Positions 52,855-62,042 of a stretch of 64,000 bases of DNA are shown in pieces; the first letter of the stretch is position 1, and every line of letters begins with the position of its first letter. A program made the position numbers and the translations under genes. The notes below the pieces were generated by a model. That model searched no databases, was not told the origin of the DNA, and was given only the letters and a program-made list of their open reading frames with translations. Origin of the DNA: Mahella sp. (lineage in GTDB: Bacteria > Bacillota > Clostridia > Mahellales > Mahellaceae); NCBI RefSeq assembly GCF_020054945.1, contig NZ_JAIHAU010000009.1, positions 1-64,000 on the forward strand. Direction: 5' to 3'.

Positions 52855-53782
52855 GGCTGTCGGAGTCAGCCTGATGGATAATCGGGCGGTAAGGGAAATG
52901 GATGTGCTGGAAAGGAAGTTGGCTAAGATATCCCAATTGGGATTTAAAGCAGTGGAGGTCCCAATCGAGGGTATGGACGTTATAGTAAACGGCAATATAG
53001 ATTATAAGCGGTTGAAGATGTATATGGAGCTTCTTGCGCGGTTTGATTTAAAGTATACTGTCCATGCGCCGTTGGACATGAATATATTTTACCGGGAGGA
53101 TTTTGAAAGCGAGCACAGGTTGCTAATGGCGTCACTGGAGGTAAGCGGGATAATGGGCGCGCCTATGATGGTCTATCATCCCGGCAGGTTTGTAGCTGAG
53201 ACCGAATTTTTATGTCCGCGGGATTGGACGGAATACAGTCCGCTGCAACAGGAGAGACTTTTAGAGAAAGAGAGGGAGGTCTTGAGAGAGGCCGGCGATA
53301 AGGCAAAAGCATGGGATATGCTCATAGGCATAGAGAACATGAGGCCGTATCTGGATTATCACGGTTATTGCTACGCCGAGATACCCCGGCGATTAGTAGA
53401 ACAGGTAAAGGCCATAGGACACAGCAACATAGGCATAACGCTGGACGTAGGCCATTTATATATAGCTTCGCGCATATATGGGTTGGATATGACCGATGAA
53501 TTGAAAGCCATGCTACCTTATATAATACACGTGCATATGCACGACAATTTTGGCAAACCATGCTATTCATGGGAGAAGGATCAATACGAGCTGGTGCCCA
53601 GAGGGCGAGGGGATATGCATATGCCTATAGGCCATGGCAGCATACCCATGGATGGAATATACAAGACCCTTTTGCCGCATTATAATGGTTATATAATCCA
53701 CGAACTGCGAGAACGCTACGAGGATCAATGGCCGGAATTGGCGGCTTGGCAAACAAAGGTTTGCCGAGTTGAAAGCGCATAA
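52844..53782 (+). CDS. TIM-barrel sugar-phosphate isomerase/AP-endonuclease family protein in the phn operon
   Basis: A 312-residue AP_endonuc_2-type barrel. Metal ligands are suggested by YHPGRF, IGIENMRPY, TLDVGHLY, HVHMHDN, and IIHEL near the end. Members include xylose isomerase, endonuclease IV and sugar epimerases. Its place directly after phnM, overlapping it by 11 nt, suggests it handles a ribose-phosphate product of C-P cleavage. No specific reaction can be stated. GTG 52844 has GAGGAG upstream. Confidence 0.8.
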   Translation: MGIKAVGVSLMDNRAVREMDVLERKLAKISQLGFKAVEVPIEGMDVIVNGNIDYKRLKMYMELLARFDLKYTVHAPLDMNIFYREDFESEHRLLMASLEVSGIMGAPMMVYHPGRFVAETEFLCPRDWTEYSPLQQERLLEKEREVLREAGDKAKAWDMLIGIENMRPYLDYHGYCYAEIPRRLVEQVKAIGHSNIGITLDVGHLYIASRIYGLDMTDELKAMLPYIIHVHMHDNFGKPCYSWEKDQYELVPRGRGDMHMPIGHGSIPMDGIYKTLLPHYNGYIIHELRERYEDQWPELAAWQTKVCRVESA

Positions 53783-53796
53783 AGGAGGTAGGGCAT

Positions 53797-54423
53797 GTGA
53801 ATATTTGGTCGAAAGGTATGCTTGGGGAGCAAGGTTACACGCATCCTACGTCGAAGGTGGTGGACAGCCGCCTGGGGCAATGGACGGCATTGGGACCTAA
53901 TGTGATCCTAATGGAATCCAGTTTTAACGATTATAGCTATGCGGCAGGGGATAACACCATAATATATTCCGAGATAGGGAAGTTTTGTTCCATAGCGTCT
54001 CATGTATGCATAAACCCCGGCAACCATCCCATGGGAAGGGTTATGCAGCATCATGCCACCTATAGGCGAGCGGCCTATGGATTTGGGGATACGGATGATG
54101 AGAATTTTTTTGGTTGGCGCAAAGCTAATAAGGTGGTAATAGGCCATGATGTGTGGATAGGGCATGGCGCCATCGTGTTGCCCGGAGTCGTCATAGGCAC
54201 AGGCGCAGTGGTGGGCGCCGGTGCTGTGGTAACAAAGGATGTGGAACCGTATATGATAGTAGCGGGCGTGCCCGCAAAGCCCATACGAGAGCGTTTTCCA
54301 AAGGATGTGGCGAATAAGCTCACGGAGGTGGCGTGGTGGGATTGGCCCCGACATCTCTTGGAGGAGCGCTTTGCGGATTTCTTCGATCTCGACGTTTTTC
54401 TGGAAAAATATTGCGGGAAATGA
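53797..54423 (+). CDS. Hexapeptide-repeat acyltransferase of the phosphonate-metabolism family
   Basis: A 208-residue left-handed beta-helix acyltransferase. Hexapeptide repeats are visible at IGHDVWIGHGAIVLPGVVIG, TGAVVGAGAVVTKDVE and in the N-terminal half. A subgroup of the Vat/DapD-like family is annotated as a phosphonate-metabolism transferase because it recurs in phn operons. It may acylate aminoalkylphosphonates. GTG 53797 follows AAAGGAGG. Confidence 0.82.
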   Translation: MNIWSKGMLGEQGYTHPTSKVVDSRLGQWTALGPNVILMESSFNDYSYAAGDNTIIYSEIGKFCSIASHVCINPGNHPMGRVMQHHATYRRAAYGFGDTDDENFFGWRKANKVVIGHDVWIGHGAIVLPGVVIGTGAVVGAGAVVTKDVEPYMIVAGVPAKPIRERFPKDVANKLTEVAWWDWPRHLLEERFADFFDLDVFLEKYCGK

Positions 54424-54511
54424 TCCACTTTGTTTGAGGGCAAATGTTCATTAGGCGATGGTTGGGAAGCAGAGTATGCTATAACTAAGGATAACGATAA
54501 GGAGAATAGGT

Positions 54512-54967
54512 ATGATAATACGGGAGATGAAAGCTGACGAATTGTCCGCCATATGCGGGTTGCTGGAGGAAATAGATCAGGATGCCAATATGCCGTCACC
54601 GCAGGCACAAAGCATATGGGAGGCCATGAACGGCTACAGCTACTACAAGATTTTTGTAGCCGAGGATGAAGCCGCTGATCCGCCGGCCATAGTGGGCACA
54701 TTTGCGCTCTTGATAGTCCATAACCTCGGGCATGGTGGCAAACCCTTCGCTATTGTGGAGAACGTGGTGGTTAACCCTGACCATCGGGGCAAGGGCATAG
54801 GGCACCGGATGATGGAGGAGGCCATGATTTTGGCAAAAGCCCAAGGCTGTTACAAGCTTATGCTTTCCAGCGATATAAAGCGGGAGGCCGCTCATAGATT
54901 CTATGATAGCTTGGGTTTTGAACGGCATGGCATAAGCTTTAGAATAAACCTTATATCGAGGGTATGA
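54512..54967 (+). CDS. GNAT N-acetyltransferase, PhnO-like
   Basis: A 151-residue GNAT protein. The acetyl-CoA-binding motif is VNPDHRGKGIGHRMMEEAM, and FYDSLGFERHG is the C-terminal GNAT signature. In phn loci PhnO acetylates 1-aminoalkylphosphonates, and this gene occupies an equivalent place. ATG 54512 has AAGGAG upstream. It overlaps phnF by 4 nt. Confidence 0.85.
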   Translation: MIIREMKADELSAICGLLEEIDQDANMPSPQAQSIWEAMNGYSYYKIFVAEDEAADPPAIVGTFALLIVHNLGHGGKPFAIVENVVVNPDHRGKGIGHRMMEEAMILAKAQGCYKLMLSSDIKREAAHRFYDSLGFERHGISFRINLISRV

Positions 54968-55701
54968 CCATGGATGAGCTGAACCGAAAAAAGAATATCC
55001 CCAAATATCTGGCTATTTCCGATAAACTACAGGAGGAGATAAAGCATAAATATAGATCAGGCGATCGTTTACCGTCGGAGGCAGATCTGTGCAGCCGATT
55101 TAACGCAAACCGGTATGTGGTGCGACAGGCGCTCGCGCGTTTGGTACAATTGGGGCTGATACGATCCAGCCAAGGCATCGGATATTTCATCAACGAAAAA
55201 CCCATCGATATACGATATACTATGACTCCAATTACCCAATATTCGGAGATCATAAGACAGGCGGGGCGTAAGCCTGGAGCTGAGCTTCTGTCGCAGCAGC
55301 TTCTTATTCCGTCCCGAGATGTGGCCGAAGCCTTGTGCCTGTCCCAAGGGCAGCAGGCTTATAAACTGGAAATACTGCGGTACGCCGATGGGGTGCGGCT
55401 TACCTACAGCGTTTCGTGGTTGCCAGAGTATATCTTCCCTGATTTTTCGGCCCATACCGAGGGGTTCAGTTCCCTTTATGACATATTTAAGACGGTATAC
55501 GGCATACATCCTCTGCGCATGAGATCTACGCTGCGAGCCATATATCCCACCGCCAGTGAAGCGCTGCATCTGCAGATTTCACCCAGTACGCCTCTGCTTC
55601 AGATAGAAAGCATGGTCTGCGATGAACAAAATCGGCATGTAGAGTATACTGTAGCGAAATATCGCGGCGACCTCTGTATGGTGTCAATCCAATTCCAGTA
55701 A
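54964..55701 (+). CDS. phnF: GntR/UTRA-family regulator of phosphonate use, PhnF-like
   Basis: A 245-residue regulator: winged helix of GntR type (YRSGDRLPSEADLCSRF, NRYVVRQALARLVQLGLI) and a UTRA effector domain (about residues 90-240). The location at the end of the phn operon suggests PhnF. ATG 54970 (six bases on) is an equally good start. The effector and operator are not identified. Confidence 0.87.
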   Translation: MTMDELNRKKNIPKYLAISDKLQEEIKHKYRSGDRLPSEADLCSRFNANRYVVRQALARLVQLGLIRSSQGIGYFINEKPIDIRYTMTPITQYSEIIRQAGRKPGAELLSQQLLIPSRDVAEALCLSQGQQAYKLEILRYADGVRLTYSVSWLPEYIFPDFSAHTEGFSSLYDIFKTVYGIHPLRMRSTLRAIYPTASEALHLQISPSTPLLQIESMVCDEQNRHVEYTVAKYRGDLCMVSIQFQ

Positions 55702-55756
55702 ACAACATTCTATACATAATTGGCCTGATCTATGAGTTTTACAGTAAAAATAGTTA

Positions 55757-55806
55757 AAAAACCCGCTAGTCTAGTGCTTTAGAGGGCTAGCGGGTTTTGC
55801 GTTTTT
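55757..55806 (+). terminator. Strong terminator closing the phn operon
   Basis: AAAACCCGCTAG and CTAGCGGGTTTT form a 12-bp stem with a 16-nt loop (an inner TCTA/TAGA can also pair), and T-rich sequence follows to 55806. Confidence 0.9.
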
Positions 55807-56073
55807 ACATAAAGATGTTGTGTATTTATACTTACCAAACTGTATCGGCAAGACAGAAGAAAGGTTTATCGTTCATTCAAAATATTTGCAAAAATACAAT
55901 GATACAACCCGAATTAGAAGGAAGAAACAATGGAAAGGGACAAGAAAGAATATAGCAAATAATCATAAAGGTAGAGTCAGACAAGTAATGAATAGGTTAT
56001 AAAGTGATGTTCTTTTTTCATGCCCATGTTCAATATATATAGATGAGAAAATGTATATTGGGAGGGGTGGTAA

Positions 56074-56874
56074 ATGTTAAGGTTACGTCGCACAATCCTT
56101 TTTGCGTTGATTGCTTGTATCGTTGCTTTGTCGCTATGGTGGTATTTTACGTCGCCATCGGAATATGCTTTATGGGAAGAGAGAGCCGATATACAGCATG
56201 CATTGAGCTATGAACAACCGGTGCAACAAGCCATGAGCGATAAATTGACCATAGAAGGCGCGTCTTATGCCGTGGCAGTTGAACCGCCCGGCGACGGTCA
56301 GCAGATATTTATCGATCTCGAGGATAATACATTGTATCTGCTTAAAGACAATAAGGTTATAAAAAAATATCCTGTGGCTGAGGGCAAATACAAGACGCCT
56401 TCGCCTATAGGTGCATGGCAAATCGTTTCAAAGAAAACGGATTGGGGCAGCGGCTTCGGTACCCGCTGGATGGGCCTTAATGTGCCTTGGGGAATATATG
56501 GCATACATGGCACCAATAAACCCGATTCGATCGGATGGTCGTCATCTCATGGCTGCTTCAGGATGCAGAACAAACATGTCGAGGAGTTATTTGATTTGGT
56601 CAAAGTAGGTACGCCGGTTTATGTATACGGTGGGCCATACGGGCCATTTGGTACCGATCTGAGACCGCTGAATCCAGGCGATAGAAATTCGGCGGTAATG
56701 GAAGTACAGAAACGCTTGAAAAAGCTCGGGTATTATAACGGCCCTTTAGACGGTATTTACGGTGAGGGTATGAAAGCGGCCTTATTAAAATTTAAAAAGG
56801 ATTATGGGCTGCCGTACACCCACACCGTAGATGCTGTAACATATAAGGCATTGAATATACTAAAATTCGACTGA
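56074..56874 (+). CDS. L,D-transpeptidase with peptidoglycan-binding domain
   Basis: A 266-residue secreted or membrane-anchored enzyme: N-terminal helix (ILFALIACIVALSLWWYF), YkuD domain (IFIDLEDNTLYLLKDNKVIK) with the catalytic HGTNKPDSIGWSSSHGCFRM (His, Ser, His, Gly, Cys), then a PG_binding_1 domain (LNPGDRNSAVMEVQKRLKKL). It cross-links or modifies peptidoglycan peptides. ATG 56074 follows GGGAGGGG. The 270-bp gap before it is AT-rich with no supported gene. Confidence 0.93.
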   Translation: MLRLRRTILFALIACIVALSLWWYFTSPSEYALWEERADIQHALSYEQPVQQAMSDKLTIEGASYAVAVEPPGDGQQIFIDLEDNTLYLLKDNKVIKKYPVAEGKYKTPSPIGAWQIVSKKTDWGSGFGTRWMGLNVPWGIYGIHGTNKPDSIGWSSSHGCFRMQNKHVEELFDLVKVGTPVYVYGGPYGPFGTDLRPLNPGDRNSAVMEVQKRLKKLGYYNGPLDGIYGEGMKAALLKFKKDYGLPYTHTVDAVTYKALNILKFD

Positions 56875-56879
56875 TAATT

Positions 56880-58046
56880 TCAGGCTTTCAGGATCTCAGG
56901 TTCCCGCGCTTTAGATACAATCATGCGCCGCAACAGATTATCGTATTGTTGACCTATAATAGGCCATTGCATGTGAAGGCCATATGCGTAGGCCCGTTCC
57001 TCAAGGCTGCGCTGCAGTGCAGGATCAGCCAGTATTTTTATTATATTGTCGGCTATCGATTTGGGGTCGCTGAATTCGGCTATCAATCCTCTGCCATCAG
57101 CCAGCAGTTCCTGCGCGTATATATACGGCGTGGATACTATAGCCTTGCCGGCGCCCATAGCATAGGATAACGTGCCGCTTACCGCCTGATCTTTACCTGG
57201 ATAAGGTGTCACATAGACATCGGTCATGGATAGATAATCATTTAATTCCTGCATACTGAGGTACTTATTGACGAAGAGTACGTGCTGATCGATATCGAGT
57301 TTATTTATGATACTTACCAGGTACTCCCTATAATGCTCACCCTCGTAGCGTTTCAGATTCGGGTGGGTTTGGCCCAATATCAGATACAGAGCGTTGTCGA
57401 ATGCGTTCGATACATCTGCCATGGCTTCTATGGCGTATTCCAATCCTTTACCTGGTCCTATCAATCCAAATGTGGATATTATCTTCTTATCTGCAAATCC
57501 GTATCGTTTTTTTAATCCTTTGCGTGAAAGCCTATCGAATACAGGTATGCCATGGGGTATAATATAGAGCTTATTTTCGCTTATATCATATATATCGCTC
57601 AGCAATTCTTTACTATGTGAGGACATACAAATCGTGGCTGCCGATAATTTGCCGAGTTGACTCAGTATATATCGTTGATAACCACGGGGTTGCGGCAGCA
57701 CCGTATGGCAGGTTACTATAAACGGTTTGCTCAATTGCTCGGCGAGGTTTAATATATATATACCGTCGGGACCGCCGAATATACCGTATTCATGCTCTAT
57801 GACCACTATGTCAATATCGCTGCTATTTATTATCCGAGCAGCTTTTATATAATCGTCTTTATCAAATTGATTTATTTCAAACCATGTTCTGCTATCGTAA
57901 TTGTAGCTGCCTGCTATATCGTTTACCGCTATAGCTGTGCTTTGGACTTGTTCTGTTCTATTCAGCCACTTCATGACATCGGATGTAAATGCGGCTATGC
58001 CGCATTGACGCGGAGGAAACGTGCTTACAAAAACTGTTTTATACAT
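56880..58046 (-). CDS. GT4-family glycosyltransferase
   Basis: A 388-residue GT-B fold enzyme. TFPPRQCGIAAFTSDVM near the N-terminus, the nucleotide-sugar domain with FGLIGPGKGLEYAI and the EX7E-like region VTPYPGKDQAVSGTLSYA are typical of GT4. Start ATG 58046 has GAAGGTG upstream. It is the last gene of a minus-strand unit with the GT/GH130 fusion, so mannoside metabolism is likely; donor sugar is unknown. Confidence 0.85.
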   Translation of the reverse strand: MYKTVFVSTFPPRQCGIAAFTSDVMKWLNRTEQVQSTAIAVNDIAGSYNYDSRTWFEINQFDKDDYIKAARIINSSDIDIVVIEHEYGIFGGPDGIYILNLAEQLSKPFIVTCHTVLPQPRGYQRYILSQLGKLSAATICMSSHSKELLSDIYDISENKLYIIPHGIPVFDRLSRKGLKKRYGFADKKIISTFGLIGPGKGLEYAIEAMADVSNAFDNALYLILGQTHPNLKRYEGEHYREYLVSIINKLDIDQHVLFVNKYLSMQELNDYLSMTDVYVTPYPGKDQAVSGTLSYAMGAGKAIVSTPYIYAQELLADGRGLIAEFSDPKSIADNIIKILADPALQRSLEERAYAYGLHMQWPIIGQQYDNLLRRMIVSKAREPEILKA

Positions 58047-58142
58047 ATCTTGCACCTTCTTTCTGCATTAATTTGAGGTTTCATAATGTGACTGCATTTT
58101 GCTATTATAGCCACCGGCTTGAGCTTTCATACATGAAAGCAT

Positions 58143-61100
58143 TTAGCCCATGCCTATTAGCGGCCCTACGCGTCCGACGGCGGCGCATAATACGGTGTCG
58201 GCAGCCCCGTAATAAACGATGATCTCATCGTTTACATCCAATACTTCCTTATCTTGCATGGGAACTGCTCCGCATGTGAAGACTACGTTGGGTACCCAGC
58301 TCTTGCCGACCTCGCCTTTTTCATAACCGTCTTCAGGGGAGAGTATAGGATTGGGCGAGCGATAGATGACGTGTGAAGGGTCGTCTATATCGACCAACAG
58401 CGTTCCCAGCCTATATACCAGATTTGTATCTATGCCGTGATATATCAGCAGCCATCCGTATTTTGTTTTTATAGGCGGAGCTCCGGCTCCTATCTTTCTG
58501 GCATCCCACATGAGGCCGGAACGCGGTCCGGCTACTATGCGATGTCCTTCGCGCGGCCATGGGCAATACGGAGTGGGAGAATAGGATAACCATATGCTAG
58601 GCTCGGTACGATGATATATAGCATAGCCGTATTTTGTTTTCTCGGGAAATATTATGGCATCTTTATCTGCAAATCTGGGGAATGCCATACCGTGACGTTG
58701 CCATGCGTCGGCTTTGCCGGATATGAAATCATCTATGCTTATGGAAGCGGTGGCTATTTGAGCTATTACACCGTCGTAAGCCGTATACGTCATGTATATC
58801 TGTTCATCTATGATGGTTAGCCGTGGATCCTCGCAGCCGCGTTGTTCTTCAGGCAATATGGGATAGAATACAGGATGTGATAGACGTTCCAGCACCTTGA
58901 ATCCATCCGTTACAGCCAGGCCCAAACGCGATATGCCATCGCTTCCCACCGCCCTGTATAAGAGATATACGCTGTTTTTTATGCGCAGAGCAGCAGCATT
59001 TAAGGTGTAGCGAGATTCCCAATCGTTATCAGCCGACGGCATGAGTACGGGATTGCCGTTATAGCGTGTAAGCTGCGCGGCCGGCGGCTGAGGCATATAT
59101 ATACCCCTGCGCGCCGTGGTCATGTCGGTTTCGTCGCCAGAGTTGATATCGAATAAAACCTCCGATATATCTTTGCCGGTTTCTCCACGGCCGGCCATTT
59201 CGATTATACAGTCTATAATAGAAGAAGGTTGCATATTTAACGCGCGGCATATCTCCTGCAATAATTCGTGAGTAAAAGCATCCCTTTCCACATGCAGCGT
59301 TGTCGGCGAGGGTATATTTTTACCTCCTTTGAAACTATAGCTTGACCATGTCCAAGCCGAGCATGGCATGAAAGTTGCGTCGGGCAGTGTTATGCCCAAT
59401 CTATACCCGTCGGCTATGCTCTCTAAAATATCGGCTGAAGTTTTATCCTGCAATTTACCGGCCATATAAGCTATGCCGGATGCTACATCGATCTGATGCC
59501 AGTCCTCCATTATGTTAAAGGCTGATAATAAATCCTTTCCGTGCGGGGCAAGGATGGAATTTATTATCTTTTTACCAAACTTTCTTCGCTCATCGGCAAA
59601 ATGTGACCATATATATGACCAATGCGTCAATTCTACCATATGCTTGCACAATCGGATAAAATAACGCAGCCGCGGGAAAAGCCCGCCGGTACCGCTTGGT
59701 ATACAGCAGGCCAATACTCTGCCCGCCAATTTATTTACGAAGGTATACTTAAGCGTCGGGCATTCGTTCGATTTAACGGCCAGCATTTTTATATCGTTCC
59801 ATGCAAAATATTCGGGCCTGACATTTTGTTTTATCCATTCGGATATGGATGCAAATAATTGCTCATCGGTCAATGAAGCCAAAGCCATGGCATCAGCAGG
59901 TTCCATATCATGTAGCAGCTCGGCTACGGTATCGTAGCCTCTATTTACCATAAGATTTATAGGAGGGAACATCTCTAAAAGTTGCTTTATTATGTCGCTT
60001 TTAAGTGTGAAAACTTTATTGTGCGGGAAGGAAGCCATTATTGAATCCATGAAGGATTGTAAGGTATCTGTGGCATATATATCGCCGGTTATGCAAGATG
60101 GTATAACAGTTTCTTCCATTCGCTGCATCAGATCGGCTATGCCTTTGCCTATCTGCTGCGAATCGGCTATTTGAGATATATTGAGACGTTTACTTGCCCA
60201 ATTGCAAAATCGATCTGAATAATTATGCAGGAGATTCTGATATATGATTATGGTATTGGCGCTGCGGTTCTGTTTGTATTGTATCTCATGCGGCAGTATT
60301 ATGGGCATATTGGGTATAAACTCCATATAATTTATGCGCGGCAGCAGCGGCAGCCTTCTGGACTGGATTTGTTTCCAACCTTTTATAAATTCGTCCTTGT
60401 ATCTTACAAAAGCGGCAGTTTGAAGCTGTTTGGAGCGTTCTGCCACCATGGCGGCGATCTCCAGATGTTCCGGCGAGGCTATAGTTTCCATCTGTTGAAG
60501 GCGGTTAGCCAAATAACCACTGTAAAGTACCATATAAGACGAAATTACTTCGTCGGGGGACAACGTTCCGCCTCGCTGATATGCCAGTATAATATCATAT
60601 GTAACCCGGGCCCACAAATCCTCATCCCATGTGAAGTTAGCCGATTCGGACATAGATAACCGCTCCACTTGTTCGTGAAGTCTCTCAGGCAGTATATGAG
60701 GCCAGATATTACGATAACGCATAAAGTTGTTTCTGAATGTTCGCAATATATCGTCGGATTTTGCCGTAGGCCGGACAAACCATTGTCCGTCACCGAATCC
60801 ATAGCTATCCGGATGTTCTATAAACAAATGGGAGGTTTTCCAGATATCTTCATCATGTTTTATGCGTTCAAACAGGGTTATAACGGTATCGCGCAGTATG
60901 GCATCGCTTTCATAAAGCATAGGCTTATCCGGTCGCCATCCCAATCTGACGCTGCATATGTTGCTGTGCGATGTGGCGAATATGCATGCCGTTATGGTAT
61001 CTATGCCATAACCCGACATGTTGGCATGCCATGTTTCTTCCATCTGTCGAACCAATTCGTCTACTATGTCGCAGGTTGCGGCCCATACACCGCTTATGGG

Positions 61101-61670
61101 GTCGTCTGTGTCGAATCCGTATAATGCGGCTATGATCGGTTTAACTATATAGAACGATATGGCATTGTCAGGATAATTTCTCTGGAAAGAGGCTATGGCT
61201 ATATCGTAGTTTCCATAACGTATAGGCTCGAACATCATCTTTATCCATTCAGGATGGCTTTCTGCGGTATTTTTTTGTGTTGGCCGCACAAGGTCGTCTT
61301 CGAACATCAATACATCGGCTCGATACATTCGAGCTATTTCCAGTATGGCACGTACTTGCCATCCCTTGCCCGATAATTCTTCAGGCATAACAAAGGACAC
61401 TATTGCTGTATTGTCATTAGGTTTATCGCCTATCGATTTTATTATATCTTCATCATCATAAGCTCCGACGCAAACTATGATGCAGTTTGAATCGCTGTAG
61501 TACTTTTTTAAGCCGTTTATAGCACCGGATATTATAGAGCATACCGATTCTTTCTGCCTGTGAAACGGTATGCCTACCACAATGTCTATAGGCTTGTTTT
61601 TATCTGATACTATATATTGCTGAGATATGATGTTATTCAATAATTGTTCTGCCGGAAAACTGGACTCCAT
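58143..61670 (-). CDS. Large fusion: GT78-like glycosyltransferase plus GH130 phosphorylase
   Basis: An 1175-residue protein. Residues about 25-340 resemble GT-A glycosyltransferases of the mannosylglycerate-synthase type (VVGIPFHRQ, MFEDDLVRP as a likely metal-binding Asp motif, SGYGIDTITACIFAT). A long middle part (about 340-850) is alpha-helical and unassigned. Residues about 860-1175 are a GH130 beta-mannoside phosphorylase (ALRIKNSVYLLYRA, GCEDPRLTIIDEQ, GAGAPPIKTKYGWLLIYHG, SWVPNVVF). It would connect synthesis and phosphorolysis of a mannoside in one chain. RBS GAGGAGG lies 12 nt before the ATG at 61670. Confidence 0.8.
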   Translation of the reverse strand: MESSFPAEQLLNNIISQQYIVSDKNKPIDIVVGIPFHRQKESVCSIISGAINGLKKYYSDSNCIIVCVGAYDDEDIIKSIGDKPNDNTAIVSFVMPEELSGKGWQVRAILEIARMYRADVLMFEDDLVRPTQKNTAESHPEWIKMMFEPIRYGNYDIAIASFQRNYPDNAISFYIVKPIIAALYGFDTDDPISGVWAATCDIVDELVRQMEETWHANMSGYGIDTITACIFATSHSNICSVRLGWRPDKPMLYESDAILRDTVITLFERIKHDEDIWKTSHLFIEHPDSYGFGDGQWFVRPTAKSDDILRTFRNNFMRYRNIWPHILPERLHEQVERLSMSESANFTWDEDLWARVTYDIILAYQRGGTLSPDEVISSYMVLYSGYLANRLQQMETIASPEHLEIAAMVAERSKQLQTAAFVRYKDEFIKGWKQIQSRRLPLLPRINYMEFIPNMPIILPHEIQYKQNRSANTIIIYQNLLHNYSDRFCNWASKRLNISQIADSQQIGKGIADLMQRMEETVIPSCITGDIYATDTLQSFMDSIMASFPHNKVFTLKSDIIKQLLEMFPPINLMVNRGYDTVAELLHDMEPADAMALASLTDEQLFASISEWIKQNVRPEYFAWNDIKMLAVKSNECPTLKYTFVNKLAGRVLACCIPSGTGGLFPRLRYFIRLCKHMVELTHWSYIWSHFADERRKFGKKIINSILAPHGKDLLSAFNIMEDWHQIDVASGIAYMAGKLQDKTSADILESIADGYRLGITLPDATFMPCSAWTWSSYSFKGGKNIPSPTTLHVERDAFTHELLQEICRALNMQPSSIIDCIIEMAGRGETGKDISEVLFDINSGDETDMTTARRGIYMPQPPAAQLTRYNGNPVLMPSADNDWESRYTLNAAALRIKNSVYLLYRAVGSDGISRLGLAVTDGFKVLERLSHPVFYPILPEEQRGCEDPRLTIIDEQIYMTYTAYDGVIAQIATASISIDDFISGKADAWQRHGMAFPRFADKDAIIFPEKTKYGYAIYHRTEPSIWLSYSPTPYCPWPREGHRIVAGPRSGLMWDARKIGAGAPPIKTKYGWLLIYHGIDTNLVYRLGTLLVDIDDPSHVIYRSPNPILSPEDGYEKGEVGKSWVPNVVFTCGAVPMQDKEVLDVNDEIIVYYGAADTVLCAAVGRVGPLIGMG

Positions 61671-61700
61671 CTAGCAGTATAACCTCCTCGGTAAAATATA

Positions 61701-61910
61701 TTATTTACGGCTAAACGCGGCACGCTCAACCAAAATGGCCTCGGTCGGGCATTGATCCGCAGCCTCATCAACGGTATCTTCCAATCCTTCGGGGATTTCA
61801 TCCACTATGACATGGGAAAGGCCGTCATCATCCCAATCGAATACTTCGGGGCATATATCTATACATACGCCGCAACTTATGCATAATTCCGGATCAACGC
61901 TTGCCTTCAT
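61701..61910 (-). CDS. Single-cluster 4Fe-4S ferredoxin
   Basis: A 69-residue ferredoxin with CISCGVCIDICPEVF and a distal Cys in ADQCPTEAI, the clostridial/thermophile one-cluster pattern. Acidic residues dominate. It is upstream of the GT/GH130 gene by 30 bp on the minus strand; the functional connection is unclear and may be chance of operon order. Confidence 0.93.
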   Translation of the reverse strand: MKASVDPELCISCGVCIDICPEVFDWDDDGLSHVIVDEIPEGLEDTVDEAADQCPTEAILVERAAFSRK

Positions 61911-61935
61911 ACTATCACGCCTTTCTGATGCGAAT

Positions 61936-61964
61936 ATTATGTTAGTAGTGTATCAAAAACTCAA
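61936..61964 (-). promoter_or_regulatory. Promoter of the ferredoxin-GT/GH130-GT4 unit
   Basis: On the minus strand TTGAGT (61964-61959) and CATAAT (61941-61936) with a 17-bp spacer, 26 bp before the ferredoxin ATG. Confidence 0.55.
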
Positions 61965-62042
61965 CGCTTAAATTCATGACAGTATAAAACGCCGTCTCAT
62001 GGCAATACTTCATTATATACGCTATGGTTGGAGGAGAACGCA

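Noticed and set aside
55820-56002. A 60-codon open frame after the phn terminator
   Set aside because: Very basic, AT-rich, no convincing ribosome-binding site or family; more likely non-coding or a remnant.
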